Part shown: positions 47,101-58,510 of the stretch, one piece after another | Layout: every line of letters starts with the position of its first letter | How positions within the stretch are numbered: the first letter of the stretch is position 1 | NCBI RefSeq assembly: GCF_018873765.1 | Contig: NC_057916.1 | Coordinates: 10,372,001-10,436,000, forward strand | Direction: 5' to 3' | From: Telopea speciosissima | Taxonomy: Eukaryota; Streptophyta; Magnoliopsida; Proteales; Proteaceae | DNA length: 64,000 nucleotides | Notes under the pieces: generated by a model | The model's database searches: none | The model's input: only the letters and a program-made list of their open reading frames with translations | Told to the model about the DNA's origin: nothing | Position numbers and translations under genes: made by a program

Positions 47101-47781
47101 ACAAGTGCTCAAATCAAAACCATCTCTAGTTGATTGAAACTGGTAATGAAACAGCTTAGAGTTTTCCACCTTTCATGATCTCCATACCATGGTTAGAAGT
47201 GCCAGAAAGGCTTCTGTTAAAGTGCCTTCCAGACACATTTCTGCTTCTTTCATGATCCAGAAACACTTCATACGCGTCGTTATCAAATGCGCTATTACAT
47301 CACAAAAGTGCTCCCCAAGAGTTAGAAACGCCCCAGAAGTACTCTTACTCTCTTAGTGCTGAAATACTCCCACGAAGCATAAGTGTTGCCAAATGTGGCC
47401 TGATTAGCCATCTGTTGATGTTCAGAAAGACAAACAGTGCCAGAGAGATTCCTTAAGATGTTTTCATCCTGTAAGAAGTATGTGCCTTGATGTTGGTTGC
47501 TAGTTTAAGGAATGGTATGCCAGTAATCACTTCCAGACAAACTATTATGTTGGAACACTGATTTGATTCTTCTACATGGTTGTAATTTTTGTAGTTGATA
47601 CAATGTGCCTTTGCTATTCTGTCAGATTTTTTTAATAGTTTTATTATATTTGGAGTACATGTTATGATTTCCTGTCAAGTACATTATTGGTCTAGTATTT
47701 TCATCCTATTGGGAATGCCTGACATCTGAGTTGTTGAAACAGGAAGCCTGGAACAAATTCAATTCAGAGGAACTTTTCTAA
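29198..47781 (+). CDS. auxilin-related J-domain protein (clathrin uncoating), eight exons
   Basis: Co-chaperone that recruits Hsc70 to strip clathrin from vesicles. Exons: 29198-29898, 32845-34510, 34605-34740, 34833-34933, 35104-35169, 35369-35458, 39388-39564, 47743-47781. All junctions are GT-AG and phases agree, giving 991 codons plus stop; Arabidopsis relatives (At4g12770/At4g12780) are about 900. Start [14 protein letters not shown] matches the family. Then come Ser/Gly/Asp-rich disordered stretches with FDDLLGSF and MDDLF clathrin/adaptor-like motifs, a Pro patch (about 450), an Arg/Glu/Ala coiled coil (about 545-757), an NPF motif (790-792), and a C-terminal J domain with HPD at 954-956. 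The final exon encodes only [12 protein letters not shown], the family's usual end, and lies after an 8.2-kb intron full of transposons. Complete and apparently functional. Confidence 0.95.
30076..30240 (+). mobile_element. Au-type SINE, copy 2 (full length)
   Basis: Exact 15-bp duplication TACTCAATTCACACT at 30061-30075 and 30241-30255. The head GGGCCTCGGCGCAACGGTAA carries the A box, and GGTCACGGGTTTGAGAT the B box. The body continues CAGCCTCTCCATGAAGCGGG and ends TGAGTACCCCCTT with a short T tail. It sits in intron 1 of the auxilin-related gene, same strand. Confidence 0.95.
32035..32224. mobile_element. foldback MITE with 9-bp target duplication (CACGCTGCCC type)
   Basis: TAACAATTT is exact at 32026-32034 and 32225-32233. 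Arms GGGAAAGAGAACGCCACC and GGTGGCATTCTTTCTCCC pair, as do CGAAATGAC and GTCATTTCG further in. 190 bp, in intron 1 of the auxilin-related gene. Confidence 0.85.
35459..39387 (+). other. intron 6 of the auxilin-related gene
   Basis: 3.9 kb between the exons ending LLSTLQY and beginning VLWPECGW. Contains the 42-bp duplication, a G run at about 38905 and adjoining C and A runs at 39027-39060. No gene inside it. Confidence 0.7.
36336..36419. repeat. perfect 42-bp tandem duplication
   Basis: Two identical units beginning TTTAAAGAATTGGTTGATTT follow each other without a spacer (36336-36377 and 36378-36419). The lack of any difference implies a recent event or an assembly artefact. Confidence 0.9.
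40400..40458 (+). mobile_element. 5'-truncated Au SINE
   Basis: AGAGAAATATT is exact at 40389-40399 and 40459-40469. The body keeps only the SINE 3' part, ATGACCCTCCCCAGACCCC to TGCACTGGATACTCCC plus a T tail. In intron 7 of the auxilin-related gene. Confidence 0.85.
41100..41118. repeat. poly-C run
   Basis: About 19 C in a row. Such runs are prone to length error in sequencing. Confidence 0.9.
41262..41780 (+). pseudogene. LINE 3' end with RNase H remnant
   Basis: Readings 'LKLNCDGNS', '[23 protein letters not shown]' and, in another frame, '[13 protein letters not shown]' follow the order of the RNase H domain at the end of plant LINEs. Stops and a frameshift separate them. The end has TTTCAATAAAATTTGTTACT followed by a short A run, as in LINE 3' tails. 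In intron 7 of the auxilin-related gene, same strand. Confidence 0.6.
41790..41903. repeat. small foldback element
   Basis: GTTCTCTGTGG at the left end pairs with CCACAGAGAAC at the right end. The interior has CCATGCCCAGACACAGGGG and a CCGCGCCCCCCATG stretch. No target duplication could be read; it directly abuts the LINE tail. Confidence 0.55.
43122..45939 (+). mobile_element. non-autonomous LTR retrotransposon with two LTRs and a 482-bp interior
   Basis: LTR 1 is 43122-44421 (including a 304-bp insertion) and LTR 2 is 44904-45939. They begin TGATGCAGGTAAGGGTGTCC and TGAATGCAGTTAAAGGTGTC and both end TGCA. After LTR 1 comes TTGGTATCAAGCC, close to the iMet primer site; before LTR 2 lies a short purine tract CCAAGGGG. 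Flanks GTAGG and TTAGG agree at four of five bases. The interior has only scraps of frame (for example near 44620-44740), so it depends on proteins made elsewhere. The LTRs differ at many sites, so the insertion is old. In intron 7 of the auxilin-related gene. Confidence 0.85.
44002..44305 (-). mobile_element. LINE-type retroposed fragment inside LTR 1
   Basis: TGATCCCTTGATT is exact at 43989-44001 and 44306-44318, and LTR 2 has the same site once, uninterrupted. On the minus strand the insert ends in an A run (T run at 44002), after TTAATAAAATTTTAGGGGC. This is a 5'-truncated retroposon that arrived after the LTR element. Confidence 0.85.
46410..46587. mobile_element. foldback MITE, 9-bp-TSD family, copy 7
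   Basis: CTATTACAT at 46401-46409 and again at 46588-46596. Starts GGACCTTTATTCCC and ends GGTGATAAAAATTC. The signature GGTTTGCTGATCAGTACGG, CCCGGGTGGGGTCCACC and GGGAACTGTACCGGGCAGG is clear. In intron 7 of the auxilin-related gene. Confidence 0.85.
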
Positions 47782-50700
47782 ATTCTTTGCTTATTATTTT
47801 ATTCTGAGCTGCTTCATCTGGTAATTGCACGAGTTGGTGGGGCAACAATACAGGAGTGATGGTAGGATGTATGATTTCTCACTACAATCATGCATTTGGC
47901 TTGGTATCACATTATGCCATTTGCTATACAGGTTTCCTTCTGAACTACCAAGGTGCCAAAGGTACAGACTTCTTTTTGATTTTGTTGATGTAAATTGATG
48001 TTGTTTAGGGGAAATGTACGGCTCAAATCTAAGTTAATGTTGAAATCGGAATGGCTGATCATTGTAGAGTATTCATATCCATGGATATATCATAAGCCAT
48101 CTGTTTGAGTTAATTAGTTCCTTCATTAATTTTTTTGAGTGCTTGATTGATTGAACAGATACCAATGTTTTTATTGGTATCTTTGTAATATCAAAATAGA
48201 CTCAGCAATTTTTGTTTCTTGAATTGAGAAATTGAATGTGCAGTTTGGACCCTATGTCTATGTGGTTTTAGTGAATATTTCATTATGTTTCTGGATCATG
48301 GTTTGTTCTGGTTAAAAACAAAATTTTTACATTACTCTGGAACTCGATAGATTTAATTTAAACTGCTATCTGAACAAATTCCCTGAATTGGGTCGAACCG
48401 TCGAAGTCAGCTGGATAACCCAATGATTTGTCCAAATTGTGACTGAAGTAGCTGGACTGTGGGCTGATCTAGAGCTGTCACAAGTAGATTCACCTATGTT
48501 TCTAGTCTGGCTTGTTCTGTTTTAACTTTATTTGCAGCTAATGTGACTGCTGAACTTGTGCCATGATGAAGTATAAAGTAAATCCTGCTTGTCTAAATCA
48601 AGTTGGGAGCTCTCATGATTTGGGTTGTGATGCCATAGCTGCATCTTATTAGGTTTCCAGTCTAGGTTATCCTTGCTTTTTATGAGTTGGAAACTCACCT
48701 TCACTCTGTAGTTTGTGCTGTTTTTGATATAGAGACTAAGGACTTTGAAGCTGGGAGCTTTAGAGTAGATCAGACTCGACTGATCTTTGCCGAGATACTT
48801 CGAATCCTACATGCGGAAAACTTGCATTATTCAAGAAGGGGCCAACGAGTTTTGTAATGGTAACAGGAATTTGCAAGTTTGAATATGATAGCCCTATGGA
48901 TTGGACGTTGTGAAAGCAGGACATCCTTCGGTCTATGGCCTTTTTATGGTCGTTCAATATTTCAAGTTTACATTGATTAGAGAGATGCTACAACCATATT
49001 CATTCGTAGACTTGGTTTGTCAAGAAGACTGGAAGGAAAGTAGTTACCCAAAATTTTTTTTAGGGAAATGAAACAGCATCCCACAAAATTTGTCCTTGTG
49101 TCCTTAAAGATTTCGTAAAAGGCTTAAAAAATTTTTTAAAAAATTAAAATTGTAATATGAGTGAATTTGAACAATTTGTCAGGTTCTCCAAAAATATATT
49201 ACAAAGCAAAATATTTACTACCTAAAAAGTGATGAAAATTGCTTACATCCACAGTGAGATGACAACTGTTTCAATATCAATGGAGAATGGAATTATGGCT
49301 GCTCGTCTTTACACTTCTCTCAGATCGATTACAAAGAAAGAAAATATTTGTTATAAATTTATAGTGAAATCTTATACAGGTAATTTATTGAAGTACTTCT
49401 ATAGCCTAAAAATGCCTACACCTTTCTGGACCAGCCCACTTATGCAGGCGACAGAATATAAGACATCATACATTAATAGAGACTGGCAGCCGTGATTTGA
49501 TTATTAGATTTATCTAAAATCAATGGTCTATATTATTAGTGGCGACTGGAGAATCCATTAGATGGATTAGGTAATTGAACACATGGAGAGTGACTTCTTC
49601 AGTCTCAATCACAATAACCCAATAAATGCTCAAACCCAGCTGTAAATATTTTCGTAAAACCCTAGGCTCATGGTGGTTAAACATGGACAAAAAAAATGGT
49701 GTTTCTATCTTTCTGCAAATAAGTAGAGAATATAAGATATTTTACATCAAAACTAAGAAGTACATCATAAAAGAATAGAAAATGCTGAATCCTACCTTTT
49801 GTAAGACACTTTTTTGTTTTTCTACATGTTTGCCTTTAGATATAAAAAGGAAGAGAAAGGGGAGAAAAGTGACCGAGTAAGCTGTATTGATTTGGGAAAA
49901 ATATAATCAAAATAAGCAAAAGAGTAGGAAAGAAGGTTTCCGTTGTCCAGAAAGCTTGGAAACCAGGATTTCATATTTATTATGTTTAGGTTTTACCATG
50001 GCCCATTGGAGGATTGGACTATACAAGCAAGCTGAGCTCAGGCTGTTGAATAGTTGGACCTGAAAAATAAACTCGAACCTGGCCCAGAAAACTCAAGCCC
50101 TAGTACAACTATAGTAGTTTGGCCTGACCACTGGGCTGGTCTGAAATATTTATACACCACGCTAAGTCCTGTATCAAGAGGAACCCACAGAACTCAAGAA
50201 TTTCATGCATGGCAGGTTATTTCAGGAGCCAAGTCTTAATCTCTTTCACAAAGAAAGCCTAATTGGTGGTTAGTTAAGTTTCTCGGAGGGAATTTGAAAT
50301 GGGTTTTGAGGCAACAAGTTTGTGGAACAAAACCTATTGAGTTGACTTCCTTTAAGAACTTTCAACCAAAATTTGGAGTGAATTTGTATTTTTGTGAGTG
50401 GAGAGCAAGGGATGTAACCTATGGAATTTCACTGGTGCTGTCTCAAGCATTATAATCTAACAAATACACTAAGACCATTTGTGTATTTACCAAAAAAAGA
50501 AAGACTTTATGGTCCATAGTGGTGACTGCCAGATGAGTCACTTGGAGAGAGAGAGAGAGAGAACCACTTATGTCTGTGTTGCATGGACCCACCAAAAATT
50601 TCTCTTAAGATGTAAGAGATGTCTTAATCAATTATCAAGTGGGTTTTTGTCTTAGAGAGAAGACCCAGGGACACCTTAAGTATCTTACAAGTGGAACCTT

Positions 50701-53099
50701 CAATTTGGTGGTGGGCCAAAAGGTTCTCAAATATCCTGAAGCTAGAGTGCTAGACTTTTTTTGATAACCCTAGTGTGGTAGACTGCAATCTCTCTTTATG
50801 GGCCTAATTTCAACCTCAATAGTCACTAAATGACAAGGTCAAGGAAAAGCTTTATAGCCTTTATTGTTCCCAATCAGTTTTGGACTCACCTTGCAAGGGT
50901 AAGACCCAAGTCCCATTAGAATTTGACATTAATCTTATCTCTTCTGCCATCAAACATTGATGACCCGGGGAGTCATCTCCCTTGGGATCATAGTAAGGGG
51001 CATTCATCATATTTGGGTTGCAAGTTGCACTCACAGAACCTAAAATTGTACAAATGGCACTAATGCATCTTCAATGGTGAGTGGCCCAACATGGTTTCAT
51101 GTGTTAGATTAGATTAGATTAGATCAGCCCTGGAGACTTCAGCCCCCCCCCCCCCCCCATCCTTTTTCCTGGTGTCCTCAGTTTCTTAGGCCATTAGTCA
51201 CCAACAAGGCATCTTGCTCTAGAGCCACCTAGTAGGCTAGTATCACTCTTTAGCTGTATTGAGTTAGAAAAACCACTTAGAGAAGACCAAGTGAAGGTTA
51301 GCCCAATAACCATCAAATACTTAGGAAAGAAAAGCATTCTTTATTAGCTCACCCATGACTTCGGATAATCATAGAGACCAAAAATAGAATCTCATGTCGG
51401 TTGCATTAGATGCCATCATCTCCTCCTTGCAAATTAAAGAAATGTGGCCAATAATTTTGTCTAAAGGATAAGTTTCTTGGTTTATATATAAATATATTAG
51501 AAGACAATTAGTATATCGATTAAATTAGATTAGAATCTTTTATATGGACAAATAAAACCTTGGAAAACAACTCATTTTACAGAATAGCTTGTGGGTTTTC
51601 AATATTCAAAGATTCTAAGGGTGTCTCTCTCTCTCTATATCATTTTCCCCTTCACCTTCAATCCCTTTCTTTGAGTCCCCTAATGGCATCATTAATTTCG
51701 AATAATACAATTACTTGTAAACTTAAAACTGTAACAGAATCTTAGTCTACCGTACGTCTCTAAACCCTTGAGACACAAGTTCTAAACCAGCAGACATGAT
51801 TATCATCTTTCCATTAATGGGCATTCCCCTCACGGCTCCTCTATATAATAAAGCTAAACCCGGCCTTACGTATTGATTACATCATTAATTTGTTTTGTTA
51901 AGATATATGTGAACTTATAATAATTAATGTTCTAATTAAGTTATATAAAATGAACAATAATAAGAGCAGAGAAATCTCATGTGGGCTGGTTTTAATTATA
52001 TTATGTTATTAGTAGAAAAGTCAAAGGATAGCTAAACAAGAATTGGGTCGTCACTGGACAAATGGACAGTCTCAAGTGTCACCATCTCTCTACTACTAAC
52101 ACCTACGTGCCTTCTAATTTAATTTATACATTCGAAAGAGAAATGATATTCATACATTTTGCTCATCCCCATGTGTCTGAACGCAGCTTGCACATGTAGC
52201 ATAGAAAATATTTTCATATATATGTATATGACACGCTATTGGGTCGTGTATCTTGTGTGACTCCGATGCCTACACACACAAGATGTACTGACCGGCGTGC
52301 CCTCATGCAAAAGTTGAAATCCCAAACAGTCAAGGCACCTTGTGTGCTTAGATGTGGGAGCCACATAAGATGCACGATTGGATAATATTCTATTTTCTAA
52401 ATAGAAAAAAAGAAAGATTGCTTGGTCACGCCCCCTACACCCCGACATATGGATGACAAAATGACCATCTCGGTCTCCACATTGAATGCTTGGACGTGTT
52501 GGTCCACCGCAACATATATAGCCAGAATGCTTTTACTTTGTCATAGTCAGATGTCAAAATTTTCTGCCTGTAAGTTTGTTTATGATCTTTGATTCCAGCC
52601 ACACTATCTTTCAATATCCACCTCAGAACTTGTTTTCATCCTGTAACTTTTGGTGGAGTAAATGTTGCAGTTAACCTAGCTACAGGGGGACCACCTAATT
52701 TTTCTAGGGTTGCCAGAGCTTACTATGAGTCTAGCTAGCTAGGACTCATGGCATGATGGTCTATATATCATTTTCAAGTCCTTAATTGGAGTGTACGTTA
52801 TATATACAGATATACTAGTGAGCCTTTACAACGATGGGGGACTTGTTTGTATATATATATATATATATATGAGGAGGAGAAGCATCAATTAATCAAATAT
52901 TGAGGGTTCAATATTTTGAAGGAACATGTAATTAAGTTGGTTGAGTATCTAGGGTTGGCAGACTAGGGTTTTAAAGCATTATGCATATATAAATGATGAA
53001 ATTTGAAAGTGTCCCTGCTTTTTAAATATACATTCCATGGTTTGGGTGTGTTAGGTTGGATTGAGGAAAAGGAAGGGTGGGGTTTAGATTGGATTAGGA
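47782..53099. other. gene-poor intergenic DNA
   Basis: The first few hundred bases are the 3' UTR of the auxilin-related gene. The rest is AT-rich with a (GA)n near 50550, a poly-C run at 51143-51158, a TTAGA repeat near 51105-51125 and a (TA)n at 52849-52870. I see no coding region longer than chance and no clear element boundaries. Confidence 0.5.
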
Positions 53100-53255
53100 T
53101 CGTCTCAAGGGAGGGGTGCCCTTAGGGTGCTGTCAGGGGGCATTCAACGGCTGAGCTATGTTGCACATATTTTGGTGTATATCTAGGGATGTGTGCGGCA
53201 TAGCTCAATGATTGACAGCACCTTGGGCGTGCTGGGCTCCCTGGAGATGAGCTAA
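53100..53255. repeat. foldback element, copy A
   Basis: GATCGTCTCAAGGGAGG and CTCCCTGGAGATGAG form weak outer arms; inside, AACGGCTGAGCTATGTTGCA pairs with GTGCGGCATAGCTCAATG. Similar in layout to 57440-57590. Confidence 0.55.
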
Positions 53256-53682
53256 ATTTGTTTAGGTTTTATAACTGGGCTGCCAAAGTAGAACTGCCTT
53301 TGGACCAGTTTCTCTGCACATATGTGTCAGCATCTGTTCCATTTTTGCCATTTACAAGGGAAGGATGAGGTATTAATGGAAACAAAAAGGACAAGTGGTT
53401 ACCTATCACATGTACGTTCACTCACACGTACGTGTAAATAAGCCTAGTTATATCATTATGGAAGACATTTATTTGAATGGTGTAGGTGATTTGGAAGTGT
53501 AAAATTTTGAACTTACTTGCAGGATTAGGAATGGAGATTTCCTATTTATTGGTATCTATGCTTGTGAATGAATGGATATTTGAGTGTTTGTATATATATA
53601 TATATTTATTTTTAATAGTAACTGCATGGGACATATGAAAAAATATTGTCTTGATCTGAAAATGGGGACCAATACAACTTAA

Positions 53683-55889
53683 GGATGTAAATGGATCGAA
53701 TTCGACCAGAAGTGACATTATCATATTCGTATCCGATTATATTCGAATGGATTCGGATAATATTCTATTAGATTTCGGACAGATTCGGATAATATCCTAT
53801 TTGTTGATGTCTTTTACGTTTTGTTGATGAGGGTTAGGGTTGAGACTTAAGAGTTCAACAACTATCCTTTTTTCTACTCTTCGTAGTCTTTGATTTTCTT
53901 ATGTTTTCTATTTTTTATTTTATTTTGTATTTATTTAGTTATTTATTTTTTTGGTGGAAAACAAACAACTTTACTAAGTAAACATAATACTTACATTCCC
54001 TTGGAGGTCATCCGATGAGGATTGAGTAATTCGAGCATGTTTTGCAAGTTTATCTACCGGTGTTATAAGAGGTCTAAGTTGCTTAATAATACGTACAATA
54101 CTGAGGGATGAAAGGAGGTGGGAGATATCAAACAGTAAAGTAAAAAAGCTGATATGGCCAAGCACAAATATTTGGTTGTTGTAGCCAGTCCTGTACTTCC
54201 TGTGAGTCCGTCCACACCACTATTTCCTTGCAGTCCAGTGGAAGTGATCTTTGGAGCCTTTGGAGTCCTGCTTGGAGTCCTCACAACTCCGCCTCTTATG
54301 CTGACCCTACAGTACCACAGTGCATAGCAGAAGCATAGAAACTGTTGTTATGACAGATTAGAAAACCCCATCCCCCATATGCAGTGGAATGACAATAGCT
54401 CCCATCAGAGATGAGAGTACACGTTCCCCCGGATCCTAATTATAAATAATAAGATTGTGGGAGATCCATATCATGGAGCTGTGTGGACTGTGTCGGATGA
54501 GACGGGCTTTGTGGGGTGGTAGGGGGGTAGAGAGCCAAGTCATTAGACCAGCGTAAATTGTTTTGCAAAATCTGTCTTGGATTGACATTGTGTTTGGAGA
54601 AAAGAACCTGATTCCTATGGATCCAAACAAAATGAAGAGTAATACAAATGATGCTGAGAATATAGGAATCAGAAGGCCAGCTCATGATACAGTTAGTGAA
54701 GAAACTATGCAAAGCCTCCACCATGGTGGCTCCAATAAGAAGCTCAGTGCAGAGTCCTAGAGGCCCTGCAGCCCAAATTCATTTGGTGATAGTGCATGAA
54801 AAAAAAAGATGCCACAGTGTTTCAAGTTCAAAGAAACAGAAAGGACATCGATTACATCGATTAGTTGATTGATCTTTCCAAAACAGCTTTGATTGAGTGG
54901 GAACTCCTTCGTGAATCACCCTCCAAGCAAAGAGTGTGAATTTTGGTGGGATTTTGAGCCCCCACAATTTCTTCCAAAAAGTATTGGATAGGGTAGTTGG
55001 GGTAGATGGAGCCTGGGCCACCATTAGAGCTGCTAGTTTTTTAGTAGTAAGAATGCCAGATTTGTCAAGGGGGAAAACAATTGATCTGGGAATGGGTTAA
55101 CCGAAAGTTTAATGGTAAGAATAGAGGCATAGATATGTGGAGGAAAAAGAGAAGAGATTAAGGGTTTATTCCAGCCCCTATTGACAAGAAGTTCACTCAC
55201 AGTTCGGAAAAAGGGGTTGACCGGGACAATTTGATTTAGGGAAGTGGGGACATGAGCACTAAAGGTTCTTGGAAGGGCCCAAGGTTCTTCCCAAAGATCA
55301 ACAGAGGACCCGGTCCCAATCCTCCATCGAACACACCCTCTTAAAAATGGTAGAATCGCTCGAATACTGTTTCAAGTCCAAGAACCTCGTTTGAGTGTTC
55401 TAAGAGGGTTTAGAAGGGATTCCTTGGCAAAGTATCTACCCTTAAGCACCCGGGCCCAAAGTGAGTGCGGCTCAATGAGAAGTCTCCAATCCAGCTTTAG
55501 AATCAACGCTCGGTTATGGTTACAGTGAGTTCGGAGCCCTAATCCACCCGCAAACTTAGGTTTACAAATTGAGTCCCAACAGAATAGGGACAAGCTCTTC
55601 CCTACTTTTGATCCAGAATTGAAAAAATTGGAACAATGCATAAAACAATATATATAAATTAGTAGAAACACTTAAAATAGAATCATGTTATCTTAACTTA
55701 TAAAATTATAAAAAAAAATTAATAATAATTGAATAAATAGACACAAAGATATGTTTTAGATATTTTATTACCATCGAATTGCTAAATGAATCGAATAAAA
55801 AAATTATTATATTCACATTCAATTAGTTTCGGATAGATCCGAATTCTACTAAACGGATACGCGGATTGAATACGGATCAAGCCCACATC
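53683..55889. mobile_element. hAT element of the ATGTAAACAGAT family, split by a LINE
   Basis: Both flanks of the LINE match the element at 23024-23629 in reverse orientation: 53800-53900 corresponds to 23345-23415 (AACCCTAACCCTCATC region) and 55650-55880 to 23040-23290 (TATAATTTTATAAGTTAAGA region). The left end begins GATGTAAATGG. No clean target duplication could be read. Confidence 0.7.
53905..55635 (-). pseudogene. LINE 3' part with zinc-binding RT tail and RNase H remnant
   Basis: Minus strand, 5'-truncated. 'GGLGLRTHCNHNRALILKLDWRLL' (about 55500) is the end of the reverse transcriptase region; 'LWGLKIPPKFTLFAWRVIHEG' with 'CNRCPFC...ETLWHLFFSC' (about 54790-54960) is the zf-RVT domain. 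Later pieces (54440-54720 and 54000-54280) fit the linker and RNase H. Frames are broken, so it is dead. The low-coordinate end is A-rich on this strand, as expected for a LINE tail. It lies inside the hAT element. Confidence 0.8.
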
Positions 55890-56664
55890 GTTAAACTTTA
55901 TGCTCTGCCGCCCCTTGGGATTAGAAATTCTAGAATTTATAGTTTCCTTCCAACTTTCCCTACCCTCCACTGTTTCCAACAACATGGTGGGCCTCATTTG
56001 ATCAATTAAATGCCAAAAACTACACCTTTCACGGTTCCATCAATGGACCCCACCTCTCAAGATTCCCTCCCCCCCTTCCAACGTCAGATTACGACCTTCA
56101 TATCGTCCATACTCTCCTCTCATGCTGCCTTCACTAAACTCTAAAAGCATCTGATTCAGATGGGTCCCTCAAGATCCCTTTTTCTTTTTTGTTTTGTTTG
56201 AGGGGTGGAGATCACCATCTTTGGAGACCGTCCACAGTTGTAGCCTCAAACGGTCTGTGTTGATTGGGTGGATGGGAATCACTCTGTTGGCTATTCTTCT
56301 GTTCTTTTCTTTTATTAGGTTTTTGGTTTGCTTGTAGACACGGCGATTGGAAGACGCGAAAACATAACACTTTCTGTGGTTCCCGCTCTCTCTCTCGGCC
56401 CAATTCTTGTGGTCTTTTGAAGAACAAAGAGGCAAAGAAGGGAATAGCTCTCTTTGTGCATGTGTGTTTGTGGATACTTATCTATACAAGAATTTGGGTC
56501 AGATGGTATGTATGCTCAAATCAATATGGATGGAATTGATATTTCAACGCCTCTCATGTACGTGATGATGCTCAATCGGTTCCTTCCACCAATATGAAAG
56601 AGGGGAAGAGGGGAGGGGAGGGGGGGGGGGGCATGCAATAGTTTGCCGACAAGGAGGTAGATAG

Positions 56665-56828
56665 GGAAAATGATCTCCGCTAGTTTTCTACCCAATCCAG
56701 TTCCCCATTAAGGGAGGGTGGACCCCATCTGGATAAAGTATTTGAGTAGGGTAAGGTGGTCATTGCCCCCCCTATTACAGGCACTGGGAGAACTGAGCCG
56801 GGTAGAGACCTGAAGGGGACAAAGATCT
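56665..56828. mobile_element. foldback MITE, 9-bp-TSD family, copy 8
   Basis: AGGTAGATAG is exact at 56655-56664 and 56829-56838. Starts GGAAAATGATCTCC and ends GGGGACAAAGATCT. Contains GGTGGACCCCATCTGG and GGTGGTCATTGCCCCCCC. A (GA)n microsatellite follows at about 56870-56894. Confidence 0.85.
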
Positions 56829-57439
56829 AGGTAGATAGAGTGTAGGAAGGGTGCAACAGGGTTCAAGAAAGAGAGAGAGAGAGAGAGAGAGAGAACAAGG
56901 GCATGCATAATGGCAATGGAGAAAATGGAATTGCAACATTGGACGTATTAAACTATTAAGATACAAAGAAGGAAATACAATGATCAATACGATGCTAGCA
57001 ATGTAAGATTCCATTACACTCGACTGCTGTTTGCATCATTTTCCTTTCCTATTAGTATTAATCACTAATTTAGACTTGTCAAACTTGGAATTAGGTGGAC
57101 TCATGTGATAGAAGACTCTACATCTAGTTTGCCGAGCAAAACCCAATTCTAAAGGAAGTGTCATGAGACCAACGTTTGAGATAAAATTTGACAAGAGTTG
57201 TAAAATAAGGAATCAGGATTGGTTTGAATCCAGTCTAGCTGAATCTATTCCAATTTCGTTCCAGAACAGCCAGAATCAGCAAGGAATCAGTCAAAATCAG
57301 CTAGAATCAACTTGAACCCTAGAAACCCCCAATAGATAACCTGCTTTGGAACAAGAAGAATCAAGATCAGGCTCGGCCAATTTACTCGATCTAATTCTGA
57401 TTTTTAAACCCATGATGCAACCTAGTTACATCTAGAGTT

Positions 57440-57590
57440 GAGCTCGTCTATCTCTAGGGAGCATCCAGTCGTTGGGCTATGCCGCACACATTTCAACGCA
57501 TCAACGGATGTGTGCATGCATCGAAATGTGTGCAGCACAACCCTACCCTTGGATATTGAACTCCCTGGAGAGGAGCTGGATCCGTTACAT
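57440..57590. repeat. foldback element, copy B
   Basis: GTTGGGCTATGCCGCACACA pairs with TGTGTGCAGCACAACCC; outer arms CTCTAGGGAG and CTCCCTGGAG also pair. Related in layout to 53100-53255. Confidence 0.6.
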
Positions 57591-58510
57591 CCATCCCTAC
57601 TCTTATCACTTAAGAGAGTAATTATTACTAAATCAATTGGGAGAGGGTTCCCATGTGGACAGAGTTTCCCATTTCACACCAATGGGAGAACATGGAATCG
57701 TTTATCAAATAAACAGAATTTTTTTTTTTTCTAATAATATAACTCTCATGTCAAATATAAGAAACTACATCGTCACCTTCATGAAAAATAAAAATCTCAC
57801 CCCTGTTGATGTTTCAATGCACGAGTTTATTGATTGTATAGATTCAAATATCCATAGCATCCCAAAATTTCTTTTAAGATAAAAAAAAAAAAAAAAAAAA
57901 GAAAGAAAAAGGTAGTAAAATTGTAACAAGTAACAACTGAGGAAGAAACAACCGACCCAGCAAAAACCAATCCCCCACTTTTGGAAAGCAATAATGGTTT
58001 CCCTTTGGAAAGCACAAGAGATTAAACGCATTATTCCAAAATAAAGTTTGGCAGAAGTTTTTATGCACGGCCGGCATTAACTATTGTCAGATGGGAATAC
58101 CAAAATGACCATAAAACCTCACCCTCCTATGGAATGAATGATGCATGAAAACGCACGAATTCCTTTCTCAAATTTTAAGTTTAAACTGAAAAGAAAATTG
58201 ATTTCTTCCTTGCAGATTATAGATTATAACCCTGAACCTATCCACCTCTTAAAAAAATCAGGGATATTAAGAGATTTCCATATTTTGAATTCCACGTAAC
58301 CAAACAAGGTCCCGCGCTCTTCTTGTTTGTTAAATCGTACACAGTAAAACAACAGAAAACTAACAATTCCAAGCAACACCACCACCACCACCACTTTTAG
58401 GTTCTTATGCACATTAGCAGCAGTGATGGATTCGAACGAGTTTAAAATTCCTCTAATTCTCGGCTTTTTAACGGCTAATTGACAATGACAATGGCTGAGT
58501 AGAGAGATTA

